NCBI GenBank assembly: GCA_030998225.1
Contig: JAPYXD010000711.1
Location: 1,860,001-1,924,000, forward strand
From: Diplolepis rosae
Taxonomy: Eukaryota > Arthropoda > Insecta > Hymenoptera > Diplolepididae
Reading direction: 5' to 3'
Length of the DNA stretch: 64,000 bases
Positions 42,477-54,421 of the stretch are shown here, piece after piece; the first letter of the stretch is position 1, and every line of letters starts with the position of its first letter. Below the pieces are notes generated by a model that was not told the DNA's origin, searched no databases, and saw only the letters and a list, made by a program, of their open reading frames with translations. The translations under genes were made by a program, and so were the position numbers.

Positions 42477-44115
42477 GAAAAATATTTCAGTAAAAATTCA
42501 TGTAAAAAGTTTTTTCGTGTACTATACTATTAATTGAAAGTGCAAGTTGTATTGACCTTTGCTCTTAAATACTGGTTTATTATTAGAAAAGATTGACTTT
42601 CTGGTCGAAAATGATGAAGTTAGTATGAATTATTAGTGTTTTTTATTAAAACCTAACAAAATTGAATTGAGATTTTCTTGGAATGGAATATTTTAGATTT
42701 GAAAATACGTAGCTTTTTCACATGGTAAATAAATTATATATTTGAAAACGAAAGGCTTGAACATAAAACAATCCTAAAAACATTTTTTTCAAAAAAAATA
42801 TTTCAAAGTAATTTTTTACGTGACATTTTTGCACGGAAAATTGAGTATGTATTGTACGGGTGTAAAATACATGATTTATACCATTTTTCTTGGAATAAGT
42901 ATACTTAATAAACCCCAAAAACAAACTATTACAATTGTCATATAAAAAAGTTACGTCAATTTAACAACCCACTTTTTCTGTGTATTTTCATAATTTAATA
43001 AAAAAACACTGATGAGGTTTCCGATCTAAGCTGATATGTTAGATTGATATTAATTTTATCATTTGTGGACCTCAAAGCAAATCTTTTCCAAAAATATACT
43101 ACTATTAATTTCTACTTATATCTCAATATAGTATTTAAATTAATAGTTTAATTATAAAAAAACACAATAATAGAAAAATATTTTTTAAATTCTTTTACAG
43201 ACAATTTCAAAACAGCATTTAAGAAGAGATATCAAAATATTGAAATAAGACGATAATCTTAGAAATTATAGACTTTTTTTACCTATGTAAAAAACAAGAT
43301 TCAGATACACTTTCAACTTGAACCGTTTTAAAAAAAATGTCTTATTTTTTGATTTAAATTTAAAAATTGTTTAACTTCAAATAAAATTATTTAAGCAAAG
43401 AGACGAGGCATAGCAATTTTATTTTTCAAAGTTGGAAAGTTTATGACTTTATAGCTCCTCTTTATAGATTTTCCATGGGAAAAACTTTTGCTGAGGTGTA
43501 TATACATTTATACTTCTTTTTTTACAACAAAAAATTATATATCGTATAGAACAGAACTTAAAATTATTAGCAAGCATATCCCGCTCAAAATTGCAACAAA
43601 TAGCATCTATGTGACAAATTTCACTTAAATGGTTATTCCCATGATACCAAAATTCTCGATCAAATAGTCAATGAAAGAAGTTCGTCAAAATATTTCTCTT
43701 TAAATATTCTCCACTTAACATTACATTAACATACATTACGTATTTGTAAAGAAAGACTCTATTTAAAAAGAAAATTATTCAAACCATAGAAAATATGTTC
43801 TCGAAATTGGAAGATCTGATATGTTGATATTTCTTATAATTTAATACTGAACCTCAAACCAATTTTATAATATTAAAGATGATGTGAATTACTAATTTTC
43901 TCAAATTCACTAAATTTCTTTTTCAGTTTAAGTGAAACAGAAAATTCAATTTACTTAAGGCTCTATCGGCCTTAAGGAACACATTCTCATCATGACACTC
44001 GCGCTTCGCGCGCGATTTTCTGTATACATTTCAGTAACTTTTTAATAAATTACATGATTAAAATAATTTATTTTCTTCCAAATCTCTCAAAAAGAAAAAA
44101 TAATCGTAGACTTTA
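42477..44115. other. AT-rich stretch without recognisable features
   Basis: I see no gene or clear repeat. A short GC palindrome (CGCGCTTCGCGCGCG) stands at about 44006, exceptional in this AT-rich context. Confidence 0.4.
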
Positions 44116-44790
44116 TTTAAGGTAGTACGATCACGAAAATTAGACCTCAAGCTAAAATAGATAATTTTGCTTTCAAGAATAGCAATATTATTATTGAAGG
44201 GCTAATTTGAAAGAAAAAAGATTATTTTTCATGAAAAAAATTTGAAACACAAAAAAATAATGTTATTAATAAATTTCATTTTTGCCCAAACTTATTTTCT
44301 TATCGCTGCGAGCCAAATTTTTAAAAATGATGCGATTATAATAAATCACGGTTCATTTTTTTAGGAAAAAGATTCTCCACAATTTGACCGTTTCCGATTT
44401 TTGAAAATGAATTCTTTAATGGCTGAAATTATAAAAAAACAATTTTTCAAAACAAAATTTTTATAAACAAATTGCTGTATTTGATAATAATTGATTCAAT
44501 TTCAAAAATAGGAAACGGTCAAGTTGTAGAGAATCTTTTTTCTGAAAACATGAACCATAATTTATTAGAATCGCATCATTTTCAAAAACTTGACTCGAAG
44601 CGATAAGAAGATAAGTTTGGGCAAAAATGAAATTTATTAATAACATTATTTTTTTGTGTTTAAAACTTTTTCATGAAAAATAATCTTTTCTCATTCAAAT
44701 TGGCCCTTCAATAATAATGTTGCTATTCTTGAAAGCAAAATTATCTATTTTTGTCTCAGGTCTAATTTTCGTGATCGTACTACGTTAAGG
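44116..44790. mobile_element. Large foldback element with TTAA flanks
   Basis: Arms of about 280 bp run inward from GGTAGTACGATCACGAAAAT (44120) and its reverse complement (to about 44785), separated by a loop of about 100 bp. TTAA stands at both outer edges. The arms share blocks such as AGCGATAAGAAAATAAGTTTGG. A related half copy lies at 48960-49540. Non-autonomous; the superfamily is unclear, although TTAA targets are typical of piggyBac-type insertion. Confidence 0.8.
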
Positions 44791-44799
44791 AAACGATTT

Positions 44800-45740
44800 T
44801 TCAGAACAACGCTTATTTCGTATCTCACATATTTTGGTGAAAAAAATGGAATTTTTTTAATATTAAAAATCAAAACATAATATATACATCCTGTCGAGAA
44901 ATTTCTTAATAAGAATGTTAGACCTCATTCAGGCAAATAATTTTTCATCTAAACTTTTTTTATGTATCTCATATATTTTGTCTAAAAAATGGAATTATTG
45001 AATTTTAATCGTATTTTTTGGAATTGAAACGAAAAATATATGTTTTTTCATAAACTGTGTGAGACAAAACTTGTAGCTCTTTTTGAAACGAACAACTTTG
45101 TATTCTTACGTTTTTTTCGTATTTCACATATTATTGTTAAATAATTGAATTTTGGATTTTCAATAGATTATTTTTGAATTAAAAAAAAAAATATGCATCT
45201 TATGAAAAAATGTTACAATTCAAATTTGTAGGTCTTTATGTAGAAAATAATATTGTATCTTAAAGTTTTTTCGTATCTCGTATAATTTAACTGGAAAATG
45301 GAATTTTGATATTGACTTTTCTCGAATTTGAATATGCTGTAACATTTCTAATTTTGATTTAATCAAAAAATGTTATCAGAATAATTTTTAAAAATTTATG
45401 AGCACTATCTAAAACCAGTATTAAAATTTTTGATTTTTTCAAAAAATTATTTTCAAAAACACAAAAGTAGTGCTCAATCCCTCAATTTTGATTGGATGTG
45501 GCTGGTTAACGAACTTGTCCTTACTTTTTCGGCTCCGATAAAGTGTGCCAAAGCACAATTCAATCTGATAATTCTATCCAGAGTTATGTCGCACACGACC
45601 TACAGACAGACAGACAGACAGACACTTTCGTAAAAACCCTTTTTTCGGACTTAGGGTTCTCAAAACGTAAAGATTTGATGAAATTTTCGAAAGTCATTTT
45701 TCACATAAAACCAATACCTTCTCATCCATGATGAGAATGT
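44800..45740 (+). repeat. Degenerate tandem repeat of about 145 bp, then (CAGA)n
   Basis: Four diverged units are marked by TTTCGTATCTCACATATTTT-like starts at about 44817, 44962, 45118 and 45270, each followed by AAAAATGGAATTTT. Next comes a (CAGA)n run at 45602-45624. No coding content. It may be the end of an unrecognised transposon. Confidence 0.55.
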
Positions 45741-46477
45741 AAAAATTACCTAATGTAGTTTAGGATTTGTTTTTTAAATTGAAATCGGTTTTGTAGCCAT
45801 TTATTGAATTTAAGTTAGTCAAAAAAATTATTTAAACAAAAAAAACGAAAGAAAGGAGTTTTTTAACTAAAAATTCATAACTCATGTAATTTTTAATATT
45901 TTTGCCCAATAATTTATGAGTGCATTCTTGAGATACTATAATTCACGAAAAAATTACTGCAATATTTATGCTTCCAAAAAAGGTATTTATTTTGCAAAAT
46001 TAAAACTCGATTCTTTGGTAAAATGAAACATTATATTTTTCCACATTTAAATCAATTTATTTGTTTTTAAATGGATTGAAATAGGTATAAAAATGAGAAA
46101 GAATAAACAAGAAACATAAATAAAAGTTTTTCAACTTTGCAAGCTGCTTCGCAACGTTTTAAACTTCACTCTCTTCTCTTCATGCAGCAAGCGAGGCCGA
46201 AAATTATAGGAAATCTAGAAAAGCAAAAAACTACACTGATAGAAAAGAATGACCGTTACAACCATATATATGATTAATTGAACCGTACTTTATTACTGAG
46301 ATAGATACAGCAATGTAGGGATTGTATTTTTACCAACCGATCATGAGTGAATGAATATGGAAGATTCAATCATATTATTGGTTACTTTAGATGATATACT
46401 TACGTTGGAAATTGAATGAAAATCACTAATATAACTAGTAATTTTTTTTTTAAATTCACTTTTTTATAAACTGACGA
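45741..46477. other. No features recognised
   Basis: AT-rich intergenic stretch, no gene or repeat boundary seen. Confidence 0.4.
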
Positions 46478-46702
46478 CACAAGGGGTATTAAATACCCCA
46501 GAACTTTTGGACTTCACTTTGAACGAATACCAACGACTACCTAGCGTATAATGTTACTCGACGCTCTATGCTAGCCCACTGTACCTTTAGTTACTGATGT
46601 CAATTACTGCTACATGTTGCCATATGGTCCATTTTATTGAATTTAGTAGGCTTCATTTGAGCTCAAAAATTTCTTGGGGTATTTTTTATCCCAATGCCAG
46701 TT
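46478..46702. mobile_element. Candidate MITE with GGGGTATT inverted ends
   Basis: The left end (AAGGGGTATTAAATACCCCA, 46481) and the right end (reverse complement of GGGATAAAAAATACCCCAAG, about 46672-46692) form diverged inverted repeats of about 35 bp. The left repeat is itself a palindrome. No transposase. The boundary is approximate. Confidence 0.5.
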
Positions 46703-47695
46703 AAGGGTTATACTTGCAAATACAAAAATGTAGTAACATCGTATGGAATTTGATAATTTTATTTTTTACTCACTTTCTTTGATTTTTTAATTTGATTACC
46801 CTGACACTCCAAGTTGATCAGAATTATTGTCAAAAGAATTTATTTACTTATTTTCATTTTAAAATTTTTACCAAACTTTATTAAATTTATAGTTGAGGAA
46901 AAGAATTTGCAAAATAAAGTAAAGATCCCCGAGTCGAACTATTGATTCTCTATTGATTCTCTATGATGCTCCATTTTCGAGGACTTGAGAGAATCAAAAG
47001 AGGCGTATTAGCTGTTTAAATCAATGTAATTTTGATACTCTGTTGATGCTCTTCTCCTGCAGATATTTCCGTTTCTGCACCTTGGAGGATCTTAAAGAGT
47101 AGCAACTAAGATTCTCCTTACCTCCTCTATGATACTCCATTTTTAAAAGTATGTAATTCCTGATGACGTCAGGAATTAGCAACGGTTTATTATTATTTAC
47201 ATTCATCGTGTTGGTTAAAAGAGAAACGAAAATATAGTACCAGACTTTTGGAAAATAATGAGGAATGTATCAAAGCATCAATGTCTGGTACATGTCAAAT
47301 TTTGTTTTGAAAACATTAATTTTGAAATTTGGACAGTAAAACGTATGGAAAGGCCATCCATTTTACTGTCCCAATTACAATACCGGTAACAATATATCTA
47401 CAAATTAATTTTGAGAAATTTTATTTTTCGAAATAAAAATCCAAATGGTACCGGAGATTGATTGTTTGATGGATTCCTCATTGTTGCCTACAATTTCATG
47501 ATTATATTTACAATCCTGTCCTAATCAACCCGATGAATATAAATAATATAAAATGGTTGGTCATTTGTGACGTCATTACGCATCACATACCCTCAAGTAC
47601 CAGAATGAAAAGGGTTCAACAAGAGCGAGTCCTCGATTTTTCGAAAACTATCAGAGATTTTAAAACGTTTTGTTTTTTTAAATAAAAGTACTCTC

Positions 47696-48392
47696 AAAGG
47701 ACTACGGCGCTACTATCTAATAGATAGTCCAGTCCCCATCGTTGACCAGAATGGCCTGGCACCTTTTCGGCATGCTTTCCACTTATTTTTGCAGCGTAGT
47801 CCGTTGGTAATTCTTGCCATATCTTCCTGATTTTTTGCGAGAGCTGTTTCAGGGTGAACACACGTTTTTCCGCAAGCTTCCTCTTTAAAACACTCCAGAC
47901 ATTTTCAATTGGATACGCATCGGGGGACTGTGATGGCCAGTCCAAAGTTGTGGTGCCCTTTTCTGTTTTCCAGGCGGTGCAGAGACGGCTTCGATGTTTC
48001 GGGTCGTTATTTTCTTGTAAGATCCAAACATCTTTGTAGCAGACCTTAGAAGACCACGTTCATATATTTGGAGCATTTTCTGAGCATTCAAGTTCTCGGT
48101 GAAGAGCTCTAAACACCCAAAACCGCGCTATGAGAAGCATCCCCAAACATGGACCTTCACGGAGTGTTTTTTATTGGCTTTATAACGCTCAACCCACTTC
48201 TTCACAAACGAGTTCGACTTTTTGATGTATTTAGCAGCGGCTGTATAGGACATAAGTGGTCCCTTTGGATGGGTACACAAGAAGACAGCTTCAAAGCGTT
48301 TCGCGTACACAGAACTCATTATGACTCACGTCTGCTGTCTCCGACGATTCGAACGCTACAGAATCGCCTTGGTAATTGCGCCGTAGTCCTTT
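47696..48392 (-). mobile_element. Tc1-like transposon, internally deleted
   Basis: Perfect 15-bp inverted ends (AAAGGACTACGGCGC at 47696-47710; reverse complement at 48378-48392). The interior is about 700 bp, less than half the usual Tc1 length. The transposase on the minus strand is in pieces, and the neighbouring repeats belong to the host element. Confidence 0.88.
47697..48319 (-). pseudogene. Tc1-like transposase remnant
   Basis: Reading leftward from 48319: a helix-turn-helix part (TAAAKYIKKSNSFVKKWVER), a deletion, then KVHVWGCFS. Next comes LNAQKMLQIYERGLLRSA (about 48095-48040), and finally DWPSQSPDAYPIENVWSVLK with the catalytic Glu of the DDE triad, and the C-terminus (TLKQLSQKIRKIWQELP). 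Frames change at least twice, and the segments with the first Asp are missing. It once catalysed cut-and-paste transposition. Confidence 0.88.
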
Positions 48393-48402
48393 AAATGTAC
48401 TT

Positions 48403-48640
48403 TCATTAAATCAAGAGAGTATAAAGAGAAGCAAAAGAGAATCAAAAGAGTATCAAGAGAAGCAAAAGAGAATCAAGAGAGTATCAAGTGAAGAAAAAGA
48501 GAATCAAAAGAGTATCAAGAGAAGCAAAAGAGAATCAAAAGAGTATCAAGAGAAGCAAAGGAGAATCAAGAGAGTATCAAGAGAAGCAAAGGAGAATCAA
48601 GAGAGTATCAAGAGAAGCAAAAGAGAATCAATAGTTCGAC
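48403..48640 (+). repeat. 30-bp minisatellite
   Basis: About eight tandem units of GAGTATCAAGAGAAGCAAAAGAGAATCAAA-like sequence (period about 30 bp, with AAGAG sub-periodicity). It forms the right terminal tract of the enclosing element and is open as a Lys/Glu/Ser-rich frame by chance. Confidence 0.9.
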
Positions 48641-48699
48641 TCGGGGAGGGTGTAGAAGTGGCTTGGATCATAATTATAATTATTTTTAAATAATTTATC

Positions 48700-48790
48700 A
48701 AATATATATGAAGTGCAAGAATATACATACATATATGAATATATGTATATATAATGTATAGTATATATATATATATATATAATTATAATA
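48700..48790. repeat. (TA)n-rich microsatellite
   Basis: Alternating TATATA/TATG simple sequence, with no coding value. Confidence 0.85.
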
Positions 48791-48959
48791 CCGCCGACCT
48801 CATTTCATGCTTCAAATTTTGTTTACTCACTGAAAGAAAGTATTAGTCATGGCTACCCATTTTTTTATGTAAAAAAGGGTCACAAGTATGTTTTTTACTC
48901 TGTATGATCTAAACACCTTAGTTCTTACAGCTAGATTAACTGATTAGCAATAATTAAAA

Positions 48960-49540
48960 TTTTTATTAAAACTTACAAAATCCGATTAGTCGGTCCGTTT
49001 CGTAGCTGGGACTATTTTCATGCATTCCCATATTGTATTGATCTTATATTATTATCAAATACAGCAATTTGTTTAGAAAAATTTTGTTTTGAAAATTTGT
49101 TTTTCTATGATTTCAGCCATTAAAGAATTCATTTCCAAAAATTGGAAAGGGTCAAGTTGTAGAGAATCTTTTTCCTAAAAAAATGAACAGTGATTTATTA
49201 GAATTCTGATTTTTTTCAAAATTTTCCTATGATTAGTTTAGCTAAAAAACGCAAAAAACGAAAATGGTAAAATATAGTCGATGCGAAATTTGATTTGGTT
49301 TCAAGGCCGATTTCACATAGAAACCCGGTTATGCCCTTTGGCTCGAAGCGATAAGAAAATAAGTTTGGGTAAAAATAAAATTTATTAATAAAATTATTTT
49401 TTGTGTTTCAAATTTTTTTCATGAAAAATAATCTTTTCTCTTTCAAATTAGCCCTTCAATAATAATATTGCTATTCCTGCAGGCAAAATTATCTATTTTT
49501 GCCTGAGTTCTAATTTTCGTGAATGAACTACCTTAATACA
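48960..49540. mobile_element. Second, partial copy of the TTAA foldback family
   Basis: It repeats the loop and right arm of the element at 44116-44790 (AAAGGGTCAAGTTGTAGAGA, CTCGAAGCGATAAGAAAATA, ATTATTTTTTGTGTTTCAAA and AACTACCTTAA at the end). About 140 bp (49205-49345) is foreign relative to the first copy. The left arm is absent. Confidence 0.75.
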
Positions 49541-49884
49541 ATTACTTTAATACCTAGACAAAATTTCAAGTGTTTATCTCTCTAACTTTTCTCCCGAAAA
49601 ATTCGAGAAAATGGTATAGCCTTTTGACCCAACAAGGTAGAAACCCCCCTTAACTTGGAACATGAATAAAATTTGGGGCAATGAATGAGCTCGATTAGCC
49701 TGAGGATTTATTTAGGTAGGCATCCTAAAATATTAAAAAGTGGATATAAATTATGAAATTTCCACATCTAAAAGGAGTCCCTAAAAATTATTCTTTAGCG
49801 AAGTACCATACAAGATCTCGAACCTGTAAATTACCTATTCATATAATTGAATATGTATGAAATTGAAAAAGATTATTTAGTTTT

Positions 49885-50436
49885 TCAAAATGTGTTTCGG
49901 TTCTAATCGGAGCCCTCATCAGAGATTTATTTTTCAAATAAAAATTGCATAATAAAAAGTTGTTAACTTAGGATTGCTTTGTTGGAAGTTTTTAAAAATC
50001 AACATAGTTTTACATGCACGACAATAAGAAACTTGACATTGATTCGAAAGAAGAGGTTGAATGAATTTAACAATTTTTAAAAATATTTCTTTGGTATAAA
50101 ATAATTGAAAATAATTTTGAATTAATAGGTTGAGTTTGAAATTTTTCCACTGAGATTTGGGCTCGGATCCCAGCGCAGTCGAAAACGTCTTTTTTCCACA
50201 GAAAGAATTCAAATTCTTCAAATTGAAAATAATGTTTCAGGATATAATTATTTGGTTTCATATCGATGAAAGGGCTTAATGATAATTTTAGGCAGCTTTT
50301 TACAAGTTTTTTTTTCTCAAATGTTGATTTTTAAAAATTTCCATCAAGGAAATCCTAAGTTAATAACTTTTTATCATGCATTTTTTATTTTAAAAATGAA
50401 TCTCTGATTAGGGCTTCGATCAGAACCAAAACTTCT
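49885..50436. mobile_element. Foldback element with arms of about 120 bp
   Basis: The left arm (about 49887-50010) and the right arm (about 50316-50436) are reverse complements over blocks such as AGTTGTTAACTTAGGAT and TTTTTAAAAATCAACA. The loop holds a tRNA-like B-box phrase (GGGCTCGGATCCCAGCGCAG, about 50158-50177). The outer arm has a CTGATGA...GAAAC core on the minus strand. Confidence 0.75.
49895..49922 (-). ncRNA. Possible hammerhead-ribozyme-like core
   Basis: The minus strand reads CTGATGAGGGCTCCGATTAG followed by AACCGAAAC, which is CUGAUGA, a stem-loop and GAAAC, the conserved hammerhead core. The inverted copy at about 50404 has CTGATTA and CAAAAC, which are mutated. Stem II pairs only partly, and I could not find a clear cleavage site with stems I and III. 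Weak call. Confidence 0.3.
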
Positions 50437-50458
50437 ATAACTATAACATTCTATAACA

Positions 50459-51600
50459 TCTGGTCACTTTATCTGGGTCAGATTTTGTTGAAACTCGCGC
50501 ATTACTGGCTACTTTATTTAGGTCAGACTTCGTTGAACTCGCGTATTACGCGGCTATTTTTGTATTTATAGCAGTTCTGACGTCCATTTAACGAGGCCAC
50601 TTATGTATTTATATCATTCCTGAGGTCCATTGAACTCGCGCATTACTTGATCACCTTACTTAAAGTCAGAGTCCGGGAATCTCGCGTATTACTTGGCCAC
50701 TTTATAAAAATTCTCATACTCTTAAGAATTAGCGCATTACTTGGCCACCTTACTTAAAGTCAGAGTCCGGAAATCTCGCGTATTAGTTGGCCACTTTTAA
50801 CAATTCTTATACTCTTAAGAATTCGCGCATTACTTGGCCACTCTTTTCAGGACAGACTTCGTTTAACTCGCGTTTAACGAGGCCACTTATGTATTTATAT
50901 CATTCCTGAGGTCCATTGAACTCGCGCATTACTTGATCACCTTACTTAAAGTCAGAGTCCGGAAATCTCGCGTATTACTTGGCCACTTTATGAAAATTCT
51001 TATACTCCTAAGAATTCGCGCATTACTTGGCCACTCTTTTCAGGACAGACTTCGTTTAACTCGCGTTTAACGAGGCCACTTATGTATTTATATCATTCCT
51101 GAGGTCCATTGAACTCGCGCATTACTTGATCACCTTACTTAAAGTCAGAGTCCGGAAATCTCGCGTATTACTTGGCCACTTTATAAAACTTCTTATACTC
51201 CTAAGAATTCGCGCATTACTTGGCCACTCTTTTCAGGACAGACTTCGTTTAACTCGCGTTTAACGAGGCCACTTATGTATTTATATCATTCCTGAGGTCC
51301 ATTGAACTCGCGCATTACTTGATCACCTTACTTAAAGTCAGAGTCCGGAAATCTCGCGTATTACTTGGCCACTTTATAAAAATTCTCATACTCCCAAGAA
51401 CTCGCGCATTGCTTGGCCACCTCACTTAAGGTCAGGGTCTGAAGTGCTCGCGCATCACTTTGCAACTTTTTATTAGTCTTAGAATCCGTTGTGCTACCGT
51501 ATTGATTGACCACTCTATTCAAATCAGAGTTTGAATAGCTCACGTAATATTTTGCCACTTTACAGCAGTCTTATAATCCGAAAAACTCGGACATCATACT
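50459..51600 (+). repeat. Satellite array, 193-bp higher-order unit
   Basis: Phrases CTCGCGCATTACTTGGCCAC and variants recur about every 48 bp. Four such subunits make a unit of 193 bp: TGAGGTCCATTGAACTCGCG begins at 50621, 50907, 51100 and 51293 (spacings 286, 193, 193). The last three long units are nearly identical, and the edges are diverged. No coding role. Confidence 0.88.
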
Positions 51601-53494
51601 TATAAACTTAATATTGTATTTTTCCGGGTTCCAGTTATTAAGAATCAGAGGTTTCGAAAAACCAGGAAATTAATTTTTCGTGAATTTCCACTTTAGTTGC
51701 ATTTTACTTTCTATATCCACAAAAATGTGTATAATTTTTACCGCGCCGGAACCGTATTGAGTGCCTTTTCTTACAGAATTCTTCGAACACGTGGTAGGGG
51801 TTTGCTTTCCTTGGACGCTTGAGCACATAGAAATCTCAAGTGCCGGGGACATTAAAGTAAATTTTGACAGTGTATAACCCTTGGTGTTGGAACCTGACTT
51901 ATAATGGAGAATGCTCTCCATATACGTCAAACTCTGAACACTTGTCTTCCTAAATACGACTTTTTCCCAAATCAGTTTTCTTCTAGCCATGTGGCAGAGT
52001 GGTGGAATTACATCCGTCTGTCATCTCTGTGGTTTTTGAGAAAATAAATAAATTTTTTCGTACCAATTGCAATGTTCTGATTGTTTTAACTTTAGTGTCC
52101 TTTACTTCTGGTGCTCGTGCATATGTGTGGTTTGCTGTGCGTGCTTTACCAAGGATCCACGTTATATTCTCCAGTGTGTTGTTTCTTTCTGGTTTGGAAT
52201 AATTGTGTTTATATATGTGCCCTTGAGGGAGTGCGTTCCGCGGCCGCATTTTTTACGGTTCCTGTGGGAGAGGATTACTTGTTGGAACAGTTTTTGGAAC
52301 GGCCTAGTTTCTTCACACCTAGGAACTCGCTTACTCATAAGTTTTTCTGCATGTTTACTCTATTTTTAATTAATAAGCAAAGAAAAAAACAAAAAATACC
52401 ATATATTTTTTAACTGCATGTATTAGTTAATAAATATTTAAAGGTTACAATTAAGCTAATTGGCAATTAAGAGTGCCCCCATCTGTGTTCTAAACGTTCG
52501 CCTTCATAATGTTTATGTCCTCTATGACATAAATAATTAGAAACTAATCTGACCCCAAGCCAAAATTAAAACTAAAATTTTTTTGCACTTTAGTAGTTTA
52601 TCTTCTATTTAAACCTAAGAAATTTATTAACAAGTTAAAAATTGCATATTTTATGAGTGTTTAAAAAAAATCGCGTTTTACTGACGAAATTTTGTGATAA
52701 TTAACAAAAAATAGTTATTAAAAAAAATCTAAATCTAAGTTTTTTATTTACTTTGGACCCTAAAGCCAATTGTCAACAACAACACATATCTTCTATTAAA
52801 ATACTTTTAAAAATTCACTTTTAAAATATTTTGCATCTTAATTATTAATTTAATACAATTTAAAAGTTCGACTCTCATTCAGAAATTATTTTTTATTCGT
52901 GATTGTAATTCTTCATTGACCATTATGCCATAACTTTTGTTTACATTATGTTTTCAAGCTGTCAACTTTGACATTCATAACCTTAAAAGTCTTTGAAAAG
53001 AATTTTTGGCTCTGTTTTACCCAAACGTTATCGAAATTTCTTTGCTGGGTTTGATTTGGCTTGGTAGTACGATGAGGGCAGCACTTTGATATGGCGGAAA
53101 AAGTGGTTAGCTATATATATCGTTCCCCCACTCTGACGCCCTGCACCGCATCTAGGTTTATAATATCTTTGCAGGGGTTCAGATTAACGTATCGATAGGT
53201 CTTATTATTATGTAAGAAACTTCAATATATGTATTTTAATTAATGAACAATAAAAAATTTAAATTATACGCATTGTGAATGTTATCATTAACCAATGTAT
53301 TTAATTTAATGTATTTGCGAAAACACGGTTATTAACCTATCAAAGTATCAGTGTAAGTCACGGAAGATAAGTATAGCTCCTAATTCATTTTGATAAAAAG
53401 AAATTTCAATCTTTGCAAGTTTCATTAGAATTCATTGTTTAATTAAATTGTTCCGAAAGTTCAAACACGGTCATTGCATCTGCGTGTTCAAACT
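51601..53494. other. No gene recognised
   Basis: AT-rich sequence. Several ORFs of 60-106 codons near 51670-52410 overlap on both strands and lack any family resemblance, so I do not call them genes. Confidence 0.4.
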
Positions 53495-53900
53495 AAAGGG
53501 GGAGGTGTCATGTCCTGTGACCATTAATATTATTTACAACAATAATCAATGTAAAATTAATAAAAAAAACTCTACGAAATTACGTGTACAAAGCAGCAGC
53601 TTCTAAATATATTGATCGTAGTATATCGCTAAATATCTAGATGAAAGGAAATTGTACTCATTAGGGAACCCCATCGGAATGTGTTGTAATGTGTTATGTA
53701 TACAAACCATTAATCCTCTACTGCCTGGAAAGTTCATTCACCCGAGGGAAATAGGGAAGCTAGAGAAACAAGAAGGAAAATCTAGATGACCAGTAACCAT
53801 GGTAGGTCCACTCCTATAGATATAAATGGGAACGAATTATCGTGTTTGCTATCAACAAGCGGTGGCGCTATTGTCGCTATCGATGTTCTTTTTAACCTTT
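53495..53900 (+). repeat. Possible polypurine tract and solo LTR start
   Basis: AAAGGGGGAGGTG followed by TCATGTCCTGTGACC looks like a polypurine tract next to an LTR. A TATA-like AGATATAAAT lies near 53817. No second copy, internal region or right boundary was found. Confidence 0.3.
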
Positions 53901-53997
53901 TGTAACCATATCAACCATAGTTTGATATTCTTTTGATAAAATCTGATGGTATTAATCATTGATTTATGTTTAAAAAATTTCCGCTCTTTAGAACATA

Positions 53998-54176
53998 CCT
54001 GGTGAGAAGGTGGACATTGAAATGTCAAAATCTGGAGATAAATGGAATTCAGAACGAAACTTCTGAAAGTATTTTAATTCTTAGGCATTAAAAGGCATTC
54101 AAAAGTTTCATTCTCGATTCCGTTTTTTTGAGATTTTGACATTTCAATGCCATTCAATGCCCACCTTCTTACTAGG
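53998..54176. mobile_element. TA-flanked MITE, 179 bp
   Basis: Inverted ends CCTGGTGAGAAGGTGGACAT and ...CCACCTTCTTACTAGG, with most of the element folding into one hairpin (ATTGAAATGTCAAAATCT pairs with AGATTTTGACATTTCAAT). TA is present on both sides (53996-53997 and 54177-54178). Tc1/mariner-type non-autonomous element. Confidence 0.85.
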
Positions 54177-54421
54177 TATCGGTTTGCGGGGTAAGGTGGT
54201 TTCGTTTGCATTGATATTAATTCTTGCTATCATAACATGGTGACGCTGATGCTCATTTTCACTTTTTTAAGTACTCTCGTAAAATACATGTTAGTGGACG
54301 TACGGTGCCTGTAACTGAGTTGTAATAAATTTAGCATCATGCCGCTATCGATCCAAAATAAAAGAAGGTGTTGGAATCTGCATAGAAATAATGATAGTTG
54401 GTGGAACGTCAGGCCAAGGTC

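Larger units (their letters stand above)
46927..48646. mobile_element. Element with inverted ends and terminal minisatellites
   Basis: A 25-bp inverted repeat (CCCCGAGTCGAACTATTGAT at 46927-46951; reverse complement at 48622-48646) encloses the segment. Next to each end stand GATTCTCTATTGATTCTC-type or AGAGAATCAAAAGAGTATCA-type repeats that are complementary to each other. A Tc1 remnant sits inside. No protein of the outer element is visible. Confidence 0.65.

Noticed and set aside
45602..45624. (CAGA)n run as a regulatory element
   Set aside because: Simple microsatellite in repeat DNA; nothing indicates a function.
48376..48693. 105-codon Lys/Glu/Ser-rich ORF
   Set aside because: It is the translation of the 30-bp minisatellite, open because the repeat length is a multiple of three.
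50459..51600. Regularly spaced repeats suggestive of a CRISPR array
   Set aside because: The spacers are themselves repeated, units are satellite-like, and the context is eukaryotic transposon DNA with no cas gene.
51670..52413. Several overlapping ORFs of 60-106 codons on both strands
   Set aside because: They overlap each other in opposite directions and show no conserved motif.
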